Assembly: GCA_964563155.1 (NCBI GenBank)
Contig: CAZLVL010000009.1
Location: 48,561-112,560, forward strand
Source of the DNA: DUPQ01 sp964563155
Lineage (GTDB): Bacteria; Bacillota; Clostridia; DUPQ01
Direction: 5' to 3'
Length of the DNA stretch: 64,000 nt
The notes under the pieces were generated by a model. The model had not been told where the DNA came from and ran no database searches. It worked only from the letters and a program-made list of their open reading frames with translations. The first letter of the stretch is position 1. The number at the start of each line of letters is the position of its first letter. The translations under genes and the position numbers were made by a program. This document shows, in pieces, positions 44,060 to 53,469 of the stretch.

Positions 44060-46030
44060 ATGAAAAAAGAGAAAATTAATATTAACAATGTTGAATACGA
44101 TTTAATTACAGTTAATACTGTTGTAGTAGGAACCGGTGCTGCTGGTTTTAATGCAGCTGACAGTCTTTATGATTTAGGTCAAAAAGATATTTGCATTGTT
44201 ACAGAAGGTGTCAAAATGGGAACCTCTAGAAATACAGGTTCTGACAAGCAAACCTATTACAAACTTACTCTAGCAGGAGATGGAGATGATTCCATTTATG
44301 AAATGGCTAAAACTCTTTTTGATGGAGGAAGTATGCATGGCGATATAGCTTTAACAGAAGCTGCTCTATCAGCTAAAGGCTTTTACAAACTAGCATCTAT
44401 AGGAGTGCCTTTTCCCCACAATAGATTTGGTGAGTATATAGGCTATAAAACAGATCATGACCCCAGACAAAGAGCAACATCAGCTGGTCCTTTAACCTCT
44501 AAGTTTATGACCGAAAAGCTGGAAAAACAGGTAAACGCCAAGGGTATTGAAATATTTGATGGCTATTATGTTCTTGCAATATTAGAAAATAACAGTAAGG
44601 TTCATGGTTTAATAACCATAAATGAAGCCAAAGTTAAGGATGATAATCATGGTATAACTATTTTCAATTGTACAAACGTGGTCTATGGAACAGGTGGACC
44701 TGCTGCCATGTATGACACATCTGTTTATCCCATAAGTCATAGTGGTTCATCCGGTATAGCCTATGAAGCAGGTGCTAAGGGAATTAACCTTACAGAATCT
44801 CAATATGGAATAGCTTCTACAAAGTTTCGTTGGAACCTATCTGGAACCTACCAACAAGTTATACCTAGATACATTTCAACAGACAGTGAAGGAAATGATG
44901 AAAAGGAATTTTTAGATGACTACTTTACTGATAAGGGAAGACTATTTGATTGTATTTTCTTAAAGGGATACCAATGGCCCTTTGACCCAAGAAAGATTGA
45001 AGATTTAGGTTCTTCAATTATTGATATTTTAGTCTTTAATGAAACAGCCATTAAAGGTAGAAGAGTATTCATGGACTTTAGGAAAAACCCAAAAGGCTTT
45101 GACTTTTCTCTTTTAAACCAAGAATCCTATACCTATCTAGAAAATTCAAATGCATTTCAAGATACTCCAATTGCTAGATTAGAGCACATGAATAAGCCTG
45201 CTATTGATTTGTATATGAACAATGGAATTGATTTATACAAGGAAAATTTAGAAATAGCTGTATGTGCGCAACACAATAATGGAGGTCTAATGGGAAATAT
45301 TTGGTATGAAAGCAATTTATCCAATTTCTTCCCAGTAGGTGAGGTAAATGGCTCTTTTGGAGTGTATAGACCTGGTGGTTCTGCTTTGAACTCAACTCAA
45401 GTTTCTTCTTTTAGAGCTGCACAATTTATATCTAACAACTATAGACATGATCCTTTAAGCATAGATACATTTTCTAAGACCTTTACAAAAGATATTGAAA
45501 AATTTAATAATCTTTCTAAAAATCTTTTAAATAAAAAAGATGAAGACAATATCTTTACCCTAAGAAAACAATATCAAAAGACAATGACCAGAGCAGGTGC
45601 TCACATAAGAGATATTAATGAAATTGAGCAAGCTTTAGTTACAGTTAAAAATGAATTAAAGGACTTTGAAGTTAAGACTTCTGTAAACGATGCTTCTAAT
45701 TTAGCAAATGCTTTTAGAAATAGGGATATCTTAATAACTCAATTTGTCTATCTTTCAGCTATTAAAGAATTTATTAGGGCTGGTGGTAGGTCAAGAGGTT
45801 CATACCTAGTTAAGGATGAAAATGGAATTCTACCTATGGAAGGTTTGCCTGAAAGTTTCCGTTTTGTTCTAGATGATGGAAAACTAGTGGAAAAAGCTTG
45901 TCTTGTATCATTTGACGTGGATAAGTTAGAGGTTAACTTTGAATGGGAAGATATTAGACCTATACCTAGAGAAGATAACTGGTTTGAGAATGTTTGGAAT
46001 GACTATAGAAATGATAAGATTATAAAGTAA
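44060..46030 (+). CDS. FAD-binding oxidoreductase related to fumarate reductase/succinate dehydrogenase flavoproteins
   Basis: The 656-residue protein has the N-terminal FAD motif VVVGTGAAGFNAA. A central stretch with an arginine (PRQRATSAGPLTS) follows, and the late FPVGEVNGSFGVYRPGGSALNSTQ resembles the FAD-binding C-part of this superfamily. A helical C-terminal domain follows. There is no signal peptide, heme site or membrane segment. It probably exchanges electrons with the partner reductase. It may act on a small organic acid or unsaturated compound. Confidence 0.8.
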   Translation: MKKEKININNVEYDLITVNTVVVGTGAAGFNAADSLYDLGQKDICIVTEGVKMGTSRNTGSDKQTYYKLTLAGDGDDSIYEMAKTLFDGGSMHGDIALTEAALSAKGFYKLASIGVPFPHNRFGEYIGYKTDHDPRQRATSAGPLTSKFMTEKLEKQVNAKGIEIFDGYYVLAILENNSKVHGLITINEAKVKDDNHGITIFNCTNVVYGTGGPAAMYDTSVYPISHSGSSGIAYEAGAKGINLTESQYGIASTKFRWNLSGTYQQVIPRYISTDSEGNDEKEFLDDYFTDKGRLFDCIFLKGYQWPFDPRKIEDLGSSIIDILVFNETAIKGRRVFMDFRKNPKGFDFSLLNQESYTYLENSNAFQDTPIARLEHMNKPAIDLYMNNGIDLYKENLEIAVCAQHNNGGLMGNIWYESNLSNFFPVGEVNGSFGVYRPGGSALNSTQVSSFRAAQFISNNYRHDPLSIDTFSKTFTKDIEKFNNLSKNLLNKKDEDNIFTLRKQYQKTMTRAGAHIRDINEIEQALVTVKNELKDFEVKTSVNDASNLANAFRNRDILITQFVYLSAIKEFIRAGGRSRGSYLVKDENGILPMEGLPESFRFVLDDGKLVEKACLVSFDVDKLEVNFEWEDIRPIPREDNWFENVWNDYRNDKIIK

Positions 46031-46056
46031 GTGATAAGATCTTTAAAATTATAAAA

Positions 46057-46086
46057 AAAAAGACTTCCTATGTGAAGTCTTTTTGT
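46057..46086. terminator. Bidirectional terminator after the redox operon
   Basis: AAAAAGACTTC (46057-46067) pairs perfectly with GAAGTCTTTTT (46074-46084) around the loop CTATGT. It lies between the convergent redox operon and GH92 gene. Confidence 0.85.
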
Positions 46087-46164
46087 AAACCAAGAATAAA
46101 ATTCATTAATAGCTGTGTAAAGGTAAAGTAAAAATTGTATAAAGGTTTTAAAGAGTTAAACTAA

Positions 46165-48219
46165 TTACTCTTTAAAGACCTGGTGGGGAATAAGGTTATT
46201 AAAGGTTGAATTACTCCATTTTTTGCTTAAGATTTTTGCAGATTTAACCTGCATTGGGCCTTTAACATATTCTGCTTTACCAGGACATATTGGAAAGAGT
46301 CCAAGCATTGAAAAAATGTACCAGGCAGACATTGAGCCATTGTCTTCATCTCCAGGAAAACCTTCTTTTGTATATGAGAAGGCTTCTTTACAGATCTTTT
46401 TCACCCAATAATCTGTCTTTTCTTGATTATTAAAGTAGGCAAAAATATAGGGTAAATGAAAGGATGGTTGATTTGATATGGCGCATTGTCCAAAGTCTGC
46501 TAAAGCCATTTCGGTCATTTCATGAATTTCTCTATTGTAAAAGTCTGCATAATAGAGAGGGGGAGTTTCAAAAATTAAATTCATCTTTTCTAAGAACTCT
46601 TCTTTTCCTCCGTAAAGCTCAGCTAGGCCTTCAAAATCATGATGGACTCCAAAGGAGTTTTGCCATGCAGAACCTTCAGTATAATCTCTACCCCAGTTGA
46701 ACATATTAAAATCTGGTCTAAATTGACCTTTAGAATCTTTAGCTCGCATAAAGCCACTTTGTTTATCAAATAGATTTATGTAGTTCTTTGATCTTTTTAA
46801 GTACTTATCGCTGATGTCATTCATACCCAATTTATTTGCAATAAGATAAATGCAGTAATCACCATAGGCTGCATCAATTGTAAGGTTGACGCTTTCTTTT
46901 TCATTTTCATATGATACATAGCCTAGTTTGACATAGTCTTCTACACCACTTCTTCCAAACTTTGGATCTTTTGACTTTACATTAGCATGCTTAATCATGG
47001 CTTCAAGAGCTATTTGGGCTGTTTTATCATCAATAATATCCTTTATATAGGCATCTGCAATTACAGGATCTATCAAGGTTGAAGGCATGGTGCCTGTCTC
47101 TGTCATTGTGGTCCATCTTGGAAGCCAACCAGAGGCCTTGTAATCGTTTATAAAGCCAGTAACCATATCTGTATACTCATCCTTTGCAATGATTGAAAAG
47201 AGGGGAAAGAGGGTTCTAAAGGTATCCCAAAAGCCCATATCTGTATAGCGAACACCTGGTAGAACCTTATTCTCAAAGGGGCTATAATGAATTGGTTTTT
47301 CTTCTAGGTCATATTCATGGCAAACATGAGGAAATACAAAGCATCTATACAAGCAAGTATAAAAGGTCTTCATTTCATCTAAGGTTTCAGTTGTTACTTG
47401 AATTCTATTAAGTTTTTCATTCCATTCTTCATAAGCAATTTCTTCAATTTCTTCAAAGGCTTTACCTTCAAGCTCTCTTTTATGGTTTAGTTTGGCTTGC
47501 TCTAGACTAATATATGAGGTGCTTAAGCTACAGGTTGCTTGCTTATTTATTATGGGTATATGGATAGAAATGTAGTCTCCCTTTGCGACATTGCTAAGTT
47601 CAAGCTCATGTTTCTTTTGAGATATTAAAATGTTTTTACTATCCACATCATCTGTTTTGAACTTAACTGCAAAAAATGTTTTAAATTCTTTTTCTTCTAA
47701 GTCCTTACTGTGAGCATGTGTGGTATAGCCGGTTAGCCAGCCTGATTTTTCATCATAAGTAATATAATCTTTTATACCAAAGAGCATAAGAGAAAAATAT
47801 GATTGTCTTACATCCATAAAATGCATATTGAAAATAGCTCCTCTTTTAGTTGGAGCAAGGTCCATTTGGGAATTAGACTTTTTAAAATTTACAGATAACC
47901 TATAAGGAGTCATAATAGCTTTATTTTTGTCAAAACCAGACCAGATACCTCTTAGGTCAGTTCCAGGTATATTACTTTGTAAACAAAACAAGATTGAACC
48001 ATAATCAGAAATCCAAGGGCTAGGTTGATGGGTAAGTCTGATACCCTCAATCCACTTTGCATCAGGGTCATAAAACCAGGGTTTATTATCTCCATTAGTT
48101 TGAACTGTGAAATTGTTCATAGCAAAGGGAAGACAAGTTAAGGGTAGGGTGTTTCCATGGGAAAATCTTGCCGATGATTTGGTTCCTTGTTTAATATTGA
48201 CATATTTTAAGTAATCCAT
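46165..48219 (-). CDS. GH92 alpha-mannosidase with the alpha-1,2-specific His-Glu signature
   Basis: The 684-residue protein is a GH92 exo-alpha-mannosidase. The expected catalytic residues align with those reported for Bacteroides Bt3990 by spacing: general acid E515 (DYTEGSAWQ) and the base pair D624 and D626 (GDEDNG). The +1-site motif H566-E567 (EIHEMTE) equals the one linked to alpha-1,2 specificity. There is no signal peptide, so it works in the cytoplasm, and the C-terminal beta lobe is short. It lies 86 bp downstream of aspartate kinase and converges on the redox operon. Confidence 0.88.
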   Translation of the reverse strand: MDYLKYVNIKQGTKSSARFSHGNTLPLTCLPFAMNNFTVQTNGDNKPWFYDPDAKWIEGIRLTHQPSPWISDYGSILFCLQSNIPGTDLRGIWSGFDKNKAIMTPYRLSVNFKKSNSQMDLAPTKRGAIFNMHFMDVRQSYFSLMLFGIKDYITYDEKSGWLTGYTTHAHSKDLEEKEFKTFFAVKFKTDDVDSKNILISQKKHELELSNVAKGDYISIHIPIINKQATCSLSTSYISLEQAKLNHKRELEGKAFEEIEEIAYEEWNEKLNRIQVTTETLDEMKTFYTCLYRCFVFPHVCHEYDLEEKPIHYSPFENKVLPGVRYTDMGFWDTFRTLFPLFSIIAKDEYTDMVTGFINDYKASGWLPRWTTMTETGTMPSTLIDPVIADAYIKDIIDDKTAQIALEAMIKHANVKSKDPKFGRSGVEDYVKLGYVSYENEKESVNLTIDAAYGDYCIYLIANKLGMNDISDKYLKRSKNYINLFDKQSGFMRAKDSKGQFRPDFNMFNWGRDYTEGSAWQNSFGVHHDFEGLAELYGGKEEFLEKMNLIFETPPLYYADFYNREIHEMTEMALADFGQCAISNQPSFHLPYIFAYFNNQEKTDYWVKKICKEAFSYTKEGFPGDEDNGSMSAWYIFSMLGLFPICPGKAEYVKGPMQVKSAKILSKKWSNSTFNNLIPHQVFKE

Positions 48220-48305
48220 TTAAAACCTCCATAAAATTCTAACTCATCAACTTGCAGGTTCTTGTATAGATGTGAAATTAGTATAAAGATCTTAAAATTT
48301 CAAAT

Positions 48306-49697
48306 CTAATTGTTATACCCACATATATTTCCAATATTATCTTGATAGAACTTTTTATATAAAACTCTGATGGTTCTTTCGAAATCTTTTTCATGGATTC
48401 CTAGCATAATACTTAATTTGGATGAGCCTTGATTAAGCATCTTGATAACAATACCTTCTTCAGAAAGAGCTTCAGCACATATATGGAGGGTGTTAGAGTG
48501 GTTTAGACAATTTTCTCCAACCAACATAACTAGAGCTTGGTTATGAACAACTTCAACCTCTTCTACATGTAATTCAGAAGATATTCTGGATTTTAATCTT
48601 TCTTCTATAGCTTCATTTAAATATTTTGACCTAACAACAATGGATATATCATCAATTCCTGAAGGGGAATGCTCATAGGGAATATTTTCATCTTCTAGCA
48701 TTTGAAGAACCTTGCGTCCAAAACCTATTTCTCTATTCATTAGGTATTTTCTAATGTTAATTGAAGAAAAGCCCTTATCTCCGCTAATTCCTGTTATTGT
48801 GTGCTTTCTATTTTCATTAACCTCTAGGTGAATCATAGTGCCTGGGGCTTCAGGATTATTAGTATTTTTTATATTTACATGGGTAAATCTATGCTTTATT
48901 ACTGGAGTTAATGCTTCTTCATGAAAAACACTAAAGCCTGCATATGCCAACTCTCTCATTTCTTTAAAGGTCATGTGGTCTATGGGGAGAGGGTCATTTA
49001 CGATGTTTGGATTGACAGTATATATGTAGTCTACATCTGTGAAGTTCTCATATAAATCGCTTTCTAGGGCTGCTGCAAGCAAGGCTCCTGTTACATCTGA
49101 GCCACCTCTCGAAAGGGTAACTACATCATTATCTTTAGAATATCCAAAAAAGCCAGGAAAGATAACAATTTCTTCTATATCCCAAAGGATTTTAAGATTA
49201 TCATATGATTCTTGTAATATTTGAGCATTGCCGAACTCTGCTGTTAGTCTCAAACCAGCATCTAAGGGATCTACATATTTTGATTTTAGACCTTGGGTAT
49301 TAAAGTATTTTGCAACTAACTTAGCACAATTGTCTTCACCAGCTGCTTTTAGATTATCTAAATATCTATCTTTAGGTGATTTAGTGAAAGATAAACGATT
49401 TAAAAGGTCTTTTCTAATAGATTCAATAATATTCAAATCCATTTCAAGACCAATTGCTATTTCTTCATATCTATTTACTATTGTATTTAAAATTTTATCA
49501 GTATCTTCTTTATTAATAGAGGCATTAGCTAATTCAATTAATAAATCAGTTATTTTTTCATCTTCTTTAAATCTTTTGCCTGGGGCAGATACAACAATAT
49601 ATCTTCTTGAAGGGTCATGTTTCACAATTTCAAAAACTTTCCTAATCTGTTCTGCACTTGCTAGACTAGAACCACCGAACTTCACTACTTTTTGCAT
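48306..49697 (-). CDS. lysC: Aspartate kinase, monofunctional
   Basis: The kinase domain begins KFGGSSLASAEQIRK and has the LSRGGSDVTGALLAAAL loop. Two C-terminal ACT-like regions follow (about 310-460), the usual site of feedback inhibition. It starts the aspartate family pathway (Lys, Thr, Met). At 463 residues it is the long ThrA/LysC-III-like type without a homoserine dehydrogenase domain. A strong AGGAGA precedes the ATG. I saw no lysine riboswitch upstream. Confidence 0.92.
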   Translation of the reverse strand: MQKVVKFGGSSLASAEQIRKVFEIVKHDPSRRYIVVSAPGKRFKEDEKITDLLIELANASINKEDTDKILNTIVNRYEEIAIGLEMDLNIIESIRKDLLNRLSFTKSPKDRYLDNLKAAGEDNCAKLVAKYFNTQGLKSKYVDPLDAGLRLTAEFGNAQILQESYDNLKILWDIEEIVIFPGFFGYSKDNDVVTLSRGGSDVTGALLAAALESDLYENFTDVDYIYTVNPNIVNDPLPIDHMTFKEMRELAYAGFSVFHEEALTPVIKHRFTHVNIKNTNNPEAPGTMIHLEVNENRKHTITGISGDKGFSSINIRKYLMNREIGFGRKVLQMLEDENIPYEHSPSGIDDISIVVRSKYLNEAIEERLKSRISSELHVEEVEVVHNQALVMLVGENCLNHSNTLHICAEALSEEGIVIKMLNQGSSKLSIMLGIHEKDFERTIRVLYKKFYQDNIGNICGYNN

Positions 49698-50098
49698 ATA
49701 TTTCTCCTAATTTTCTCACGCTTTCCCAACTTATTCTTTTTGATTTTATTGAACATAAAATATAAAGTCAAGTAAGGAGCCTTATTAATATTATAATGCA
49801 AGATTAGACTTAGATATTAAAAAAAATATATTAGTTTTTATTTCCTTCATTTTTTCTCTCTTTGCTTTTATTTTTTTCTCTCATTGTTTTATTTTTAATC
49901 ATTTTGATTTTATTTTCTTATAATCTTTTAATGTTTAATCTGTCTATACAGGATGATTTCATAAATAGGTTGACAATAAGAGTATAATAAATGAAAATAC
50001 CCTTTTAAAGTAGAAGGATATAAGTAGATAGTCTCAAGGGACGAGATATGTATATATGTATTCTTTTATGGTACAATAAAATTAATTATGGGGGATAT
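49698..50098. other. Long AT-rich intergenic region with a pyrimidine-rich tract
   Basis: No gene is visible in these 400 bases. Between about 49830 and 49920 the + strand is a run of T/C-rich sequence (repeated TTTTTTCTCTC-like patches). It separates the divergent aspartate kinase and E2-like genes. Confidence 0.6.
50069..50077 (+). promoter_or_regulatory. Extended -10 promoter of the E2-like/ABC operon
   Basis: TGGTACAAT at 50069-50077 is an extended -10 element. It lies downstream of the in-frame ATG at 50048 and so supports the ATG at 50099 as the true start. Confidence 0.5.
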
Positions 50099-51010
50099 AT
50101 GAAAAGAAAATTTGGAGATAGATATGATGGAATCCGATTAAGAAATGTTGATACATTTTTCCTTTTGATTCCATATATAATGAAAAAAAGAGATGACAGC
50201 CAAATATTTTTTGAAGAAGTGGCTGATGCAACTTTATTGGATAAATTCGTTAGAGAACATCAAGAAGAAATTCCTGGCTTAAAAGTATATCATGTTATTA
50301 TCGCTGCCATGGTTAGACTTTTTGCCTTAAGGCCCAGAGTTAACCGTTTCGTTTGTGGAAACAAGATATATGCTAGAAGACAAATTGCTGTCTCTATGGC
50401 TATAAAAAGAACCTTAACAGATGATGGAGAAGAGACAAACATTAAACCTATTTTTGACCCTAAAGCTACCTTAGCTGATGTAGTAGCCTTGGTCAATAAA
50501 GAGGTTGATTTTAATAAACAAGCAGGTGCAGAAAATGATACAGATAAGTTTGCAAAACTTATTGGACATTTGCCACCTTTTATCTTAAGAACAGTGGTCA
50601 ACTTTATAATGTGGTTAGACAATATGGGAATTATGCCAAAGTCTATTATTGATTTTTCACCCTTTCATTGTTCAGCATATTTAACTAATTTAGGGTCTTT
50701 AGGAATAAAACCTGTTTATCACCACATTTTTAATTTTGGTACAACTTCCATATTTGTTTCTATGGGTAAAAAAGAGTATCAGTATCATGCTTCTGATGAA
50801 GGTGAATTGATTAAAAAAAGAATTATTGGACTAAAGATGGTGGTGGATGAAAGAATCTGTGATGGATATTATTATGCATACAGTATGAGGTTGTTTGCAA
50901 AAATTATTAACAATCCCGCTGTATTATTAGAACCTCCTGAAGAAGTGGTTGTGGATGATGGAATATTTCCACCAAAAAAGGAAAAGCTGAAAAAGTCAGC
51001 AAAGAAATAG
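50099..51010 (+). CDS. 2-oxoacid dehydrogenase E2/CAT-fold protein lacking the catalytic histidine
   Basis: About 303 residues match the acyltransferase (chloramphenicol acetyltransferase-like) core of E2 proteins, without lipoyl or binding domains. The active-site pattern HxxxDG of the family reads ERICDG (VDERICDG), so the histidine is replaced by glutamate while the aspartate remains. The C-terminus is Lys-rich. It may bind an acyl or aromatic substrate without transferring it, or act differently. It is first in an operon with two ABC transporter genes, starting one base before the permease ATG. Confidence 0.72.
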   Translation: MKRKFGDRYDGIRLRNVDTFFLLIPYIMKKRDDSQIFFEEVADATLLDKFVREHQEEIPGLKVYHVIIAAMVRLFALRPRVNRFVCGNKIYARRQIAVSMAIKRTLTDDGEETNIKPIFDPKATLADVVALVNKEVDFNKQAGAENDTDKFAKLIGHLPPFILRTVVNFIMWLDNMGIMPKSIIDFSPFHCSAYLTNLGSLGIKPVYHHIFNFGTTSIFVSMGKKEYQYHASDEGELIKKRIIGLKMVVDERICDGYYYAYSMRLFAKIINNPAVLLEPPEEVVVDDGIFPPKKEKLKKSAKK

Positions 51011-51766
51011 ATGAAAAAAAGTTTACTTAAATCTTCTGCAATAGTTATATGGCTTTTAGTATGGCATTTTTTAGCACTGATTATAAATAAGGAGCTGATT
51101 TTGCCATCTCCATATATAACCTTTATTAGATTAACAGAGCTAATGAAGCATAGTAACTTTTATTGGGCCCTACTTTATTCTCTAGGTAGAATAATTGGAG
51201 GCTTTTTACTAGCTGTACTTGTAGCTTTCATATTAGGAGTATTTGCTGGCTTGAATGAAACCTTTGAGATTCTATTATCTCCCTTTATTACAGTTATTAG
51301 ATCCACTCCAGTAATGAGCTTCATAATTTTAGCTATTATTTGGTTTTCATATAACCTAGCACCTTTAGCAGTTAACTTTATTATGTGTTTTCCCCCTATT
51401 TATGACAATGTGATTAAGGGTATAAAGAATACTGATAGAAAACTCATAAATATGGCAAGAGTTTACAAGGTTTCTAAGTTTAATGTATTTAAAGGTGTAT
51501 ATTTAGGGTCTCTAATGCCATTTTTAAGTTCTGGCATGAATACTGCTCTTGGTTCATCCTTTAGGGTAGCGGTTGCAGCAGAGGTATTAGCAAATCCTAA
51601 GTTTGGTATAGGAACAAAGTTATTGGTTGCAAAAATTAACTTAGACACAGCAGAGGTCTTTGCTTGGACCTTTGTAATACTACTTTTAAGCTATTTGTTT
51701 GAATATATATTTAAAAAGATAACGGAAGGCAAACACATAAATGTTGAAAATAGAAAAACTTACTAA
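51011..51766 (+). CDS. ABC transporter permease, nitrate/sulfonate/taurine (SsuC) family
   Basis: The 251-residue protein has six predicted helices and the EAA-like loop VYKVSKFNVFKGVYLGSLMPF of the SsuC/TauC/ThiX permease group. It starts immediately after the E2-like gene. Its 3' end overlaps the ATPase gene by 26 bp. No substrate-binding protein is encoded here. Confidence 0.85.
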   Translation: MKKSLLKSSAIVIWLLVWHFLALIINKELILPSPYITFIRLTELMKHSNFYWALLYSLGRIIGGFLLAVLVAFILGVFAGLNETFEILLSPFITVIRSTPVMSFIILAIIWFSYNLAPLAVNFIMCFPPIYDNVIKGIKNTDRKLINMARVYKVSKFNVFKGVYLGSLMPFLSSGMNTALGSSFRVAVAAEVLANPKFGIGTKLLVAKINLDTAEVFAWTFVILLLSYLFEYIFKKITEGKHINVENRKTY

Positions 51767-52442
51767 ATCTTATGATGGTAATTTAATATTTGAAAATTTC
51801 GATTTAGAAATTGAAAAGAATAAAATAACCTGCCTTATTGGTAAGTCTGGGTCTGGTAAGACTACTTTACTAAATGTCTTATGTGGAATAACCGAAGAGT
51901 TTACTATGGAAGAATCTGATTTTACCAACTTATCATATTCTTACATATTCCAAGAACCCAGATTGTTAGATTGGTATACTGTTTATCAGAATATGAAGTT
52001 TGTCCTAAGCAAGGATGAAGTTAACCATAAGGACTTGAAAAAACATATTAACAATTACTTAAAAATGGTAGAGTTGGAGAATTTTTCCCATTACTATCCC
52101 AACCAGTTAAGTGGTGGGATGGCACAAAGGGTTTCCATTGCAAGAGCCTTTATTAAAGACTTTGATGTTTTATTAATGGATGAACCTTTTAAAGGTTTGG
52201 ACCCAGCTCAAAAAAAGCAATTAATTGATAGATTTATGGATATGTGGAAAAAGAACAGAAAAACAGTTTTGTTTGTAACCCACCTATTAGAAGAAGCTTT
52301 TTATATTTCCAATGATATATTTGTTTTAGGAGATAAACCAGCCAAAATTGTTTACTCTTGTAAGAATGTATATAAAATGGAAGATGAAGAAAAAGAAAGA
52401 GAGAAGGAAAAAATATGGCAGATTTTAGAATCACAGACTTAA
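51741..52442 (+). CDS. ABC transporter ATP-binding protein, SsuB/TauB family
   Basis: Walker A is GKSGSGKTT, the signature is LSGGMAQRVSIARA and Walker B is LLMDEPFKGLD. The switch histidine is in VTHLLEEAFYIS. At 233 residues it is the minimal ATPase for the partner permease. It overlaps both the permease (26 bp) and yhaM (28 bp), so it is tightly co-translated. Confidence 0.9.
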   Translation: MLKIEKLTKSYDGNLIFENFDLEIEKNKITCLIGKSGSGKTTLLNVLCGITEEFTMEESDFTNLSYSYIFQEPRLLDWYTVYQNMKFVLSKDEVNHKDLKKHINNYLKMVELENFSHYYPNQLSGGMAQRVSIARAFIKDFDVLLMDEPFKGLDPAQKKQLIDRFMDMWKKNRKTVLFVTHLLEEAFYISNDIFVLGDKPAKIVYSCKNVYKMEDEEKEREKEKIWQILESQT

Positions 52443-53371
52443 AACCAGGAATGAATACACAAAATGAACTTTATATACTTTGGTCTTGTGATATAAAAAA
52501 GGCTTCCAATGGCAAGCTTTATTTAGATATGTACTTTAGAGATAGTACCGGAGAGATTAATGGAAAGAAATGGGAGACTTCGCAAAATGAGTATGATTTA
52601 CTTCAAACCTCAAAACTATACTATGTTAATGGGAGAATTTCAGAATACCTAGGAAGCCTTCAACTTACTGTTTTAAGTATGAGATTAGCCCCAGAGTCCA
52701 TTCAAAACACCATATCAAAGTATGTGCAAAGTGCTCCTTTTTCAGCTGAAGATATGCTAAAAAAGGTCTACGACTATATTAATGCAATTGAAGATAAAGA
52801 ACTTCATGACCTTTGTAAATTGGTCTATGATGAAAACAAGAGTGCTGTAAGCTATTATCCAGCTGCTAAAGCCCTTCATCACTCAATAATGGGAGGATAT
52901 CTCTATCACATAACCACTATGTTGGATTTAGCAAAGGCTATGTCTACAGTCTATTCCAATGTCAACACCGACTTTTTATACTCGGGAGTTTTACTCCATG
53001 ACATTATGAAACTTAAAGAATTAAACTCTAATGAGTTTGGAATTGCAGAGTACTCAGACGAAGGACAACTTTTAGGTCATATTGAAATGGGTATATGTTA
53101 TCTGGGAGAAATGGGAAAAAGAGTTAATCTATCTTCAAACAAGGAAACTCTTTTAAAGCATATGATTTTAAGCCACCACTACATACCTGAACATGGAAGT
53201 ACAAAAATGCCCATGTTTATAGAGGCTGAATTACTACATCATATAGATAAGATAGATAGTAGGGTATATGACTTTAATAAGGCTTATGAAAGCTTGGAAA
53301 AGGGACAAATCTCTGAGAAATTCATCTTTTCTTTGGATAGAAGGGTACTATTACCAGATTTTGAGAAATAA
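52415..53371 (+). CDS. yhaM: 3'-5' exoribonuclease YhaM
   Basis: The N-terminal OB-fold (about residues 1-90, with LYLDMYFRDSTGEINGKKW) and the C-terminal HD phosphohydrolase domain (HHSIMGGYLYH, LLHDIMKLKE, HMILSHH) match YhaM of Firmicutes, which trims RNA ends. Length is 318, close to the usual 314. The start lies inside the ATPase gene, so it is coupled to the transporter. Confidence 0.92.
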   Translation: MADFRITDLKPGMNTQNELYILWSCDIKKASNGKLYLDMYFRDSTGEINGKKWETSQNEYDLLQTSKLYYVNGRISEYLGSLQLTVLSMRLAPESIQNTISKYVQSAPFSAEDMLKKVYDYINAIEDKELHDLCKLVYDENKSAVSYYPAAKALHHSIMGGYLYHITTMLDLAKAMSTVYSNVNTDFLYSGVLLHDIMKLKELNSNEFGIAEYSDEGQLLGHIEMGICYLGEMGKRVNLSSNKETLLKHMILSHHYIPEHGSTKMPMFIEAELLHHIDKIDSRVYDFNKAYESLEKGQISEKFIFSLDRRVLLPDFEK

Positions 53372-53394
53372 AAAAAAGGATAAATCCTTTTTTT
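53371..53394. terminator. Bidirectional terminator between yhaM and tRNA-Lys
   Basis: AAAAAAAGGA (53371-53380) pairs with TCCTTTTTTT (53385-53394) around TAAA. It serves both convergent transcripts. Confidence 0.85.
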
Positions 53395-53469
53395 GGTGCG
53401 CCATCGGGGATTCGAACCCCGGACGCCCTGATTAAGAGTCAGGTGCTCTACCAACTGAGCTAATGGCAC
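53394..53469 (-). tRNA. tRNA-Lys (anticodon CTT)
   Basis: A full cloverleaf is read on the minus strand: acceptor stem GTGCCAT/ATGGCGC, D arm GCTC…GAGC, anticodon stem CCTGA/TCAGG with loop CTCTTAA, T arm CGGGG TTCGAAT CCCCG, then A and an encoded CCA. The anticodon CTT reads lysine AAG codons. Confidence 0.96.

Noticed and set aside
46468..46470. Glutamine (Q584) in SNQPS of the GH92 enzyme, first taken as loss of the general acid.
   Set aside because: Counting residue spacing shows that the general acid matches E515 in YTEG (109 and 111 residues before D624 and D626), which is intact. The glutamine is at another site and may be normal for this branch.
49698..50098. Possible lysine riboswitch for aspartate kinase.
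   Set aside because: I see none of the conserved L-box helices; the region is low-complexity A/T and T/C.
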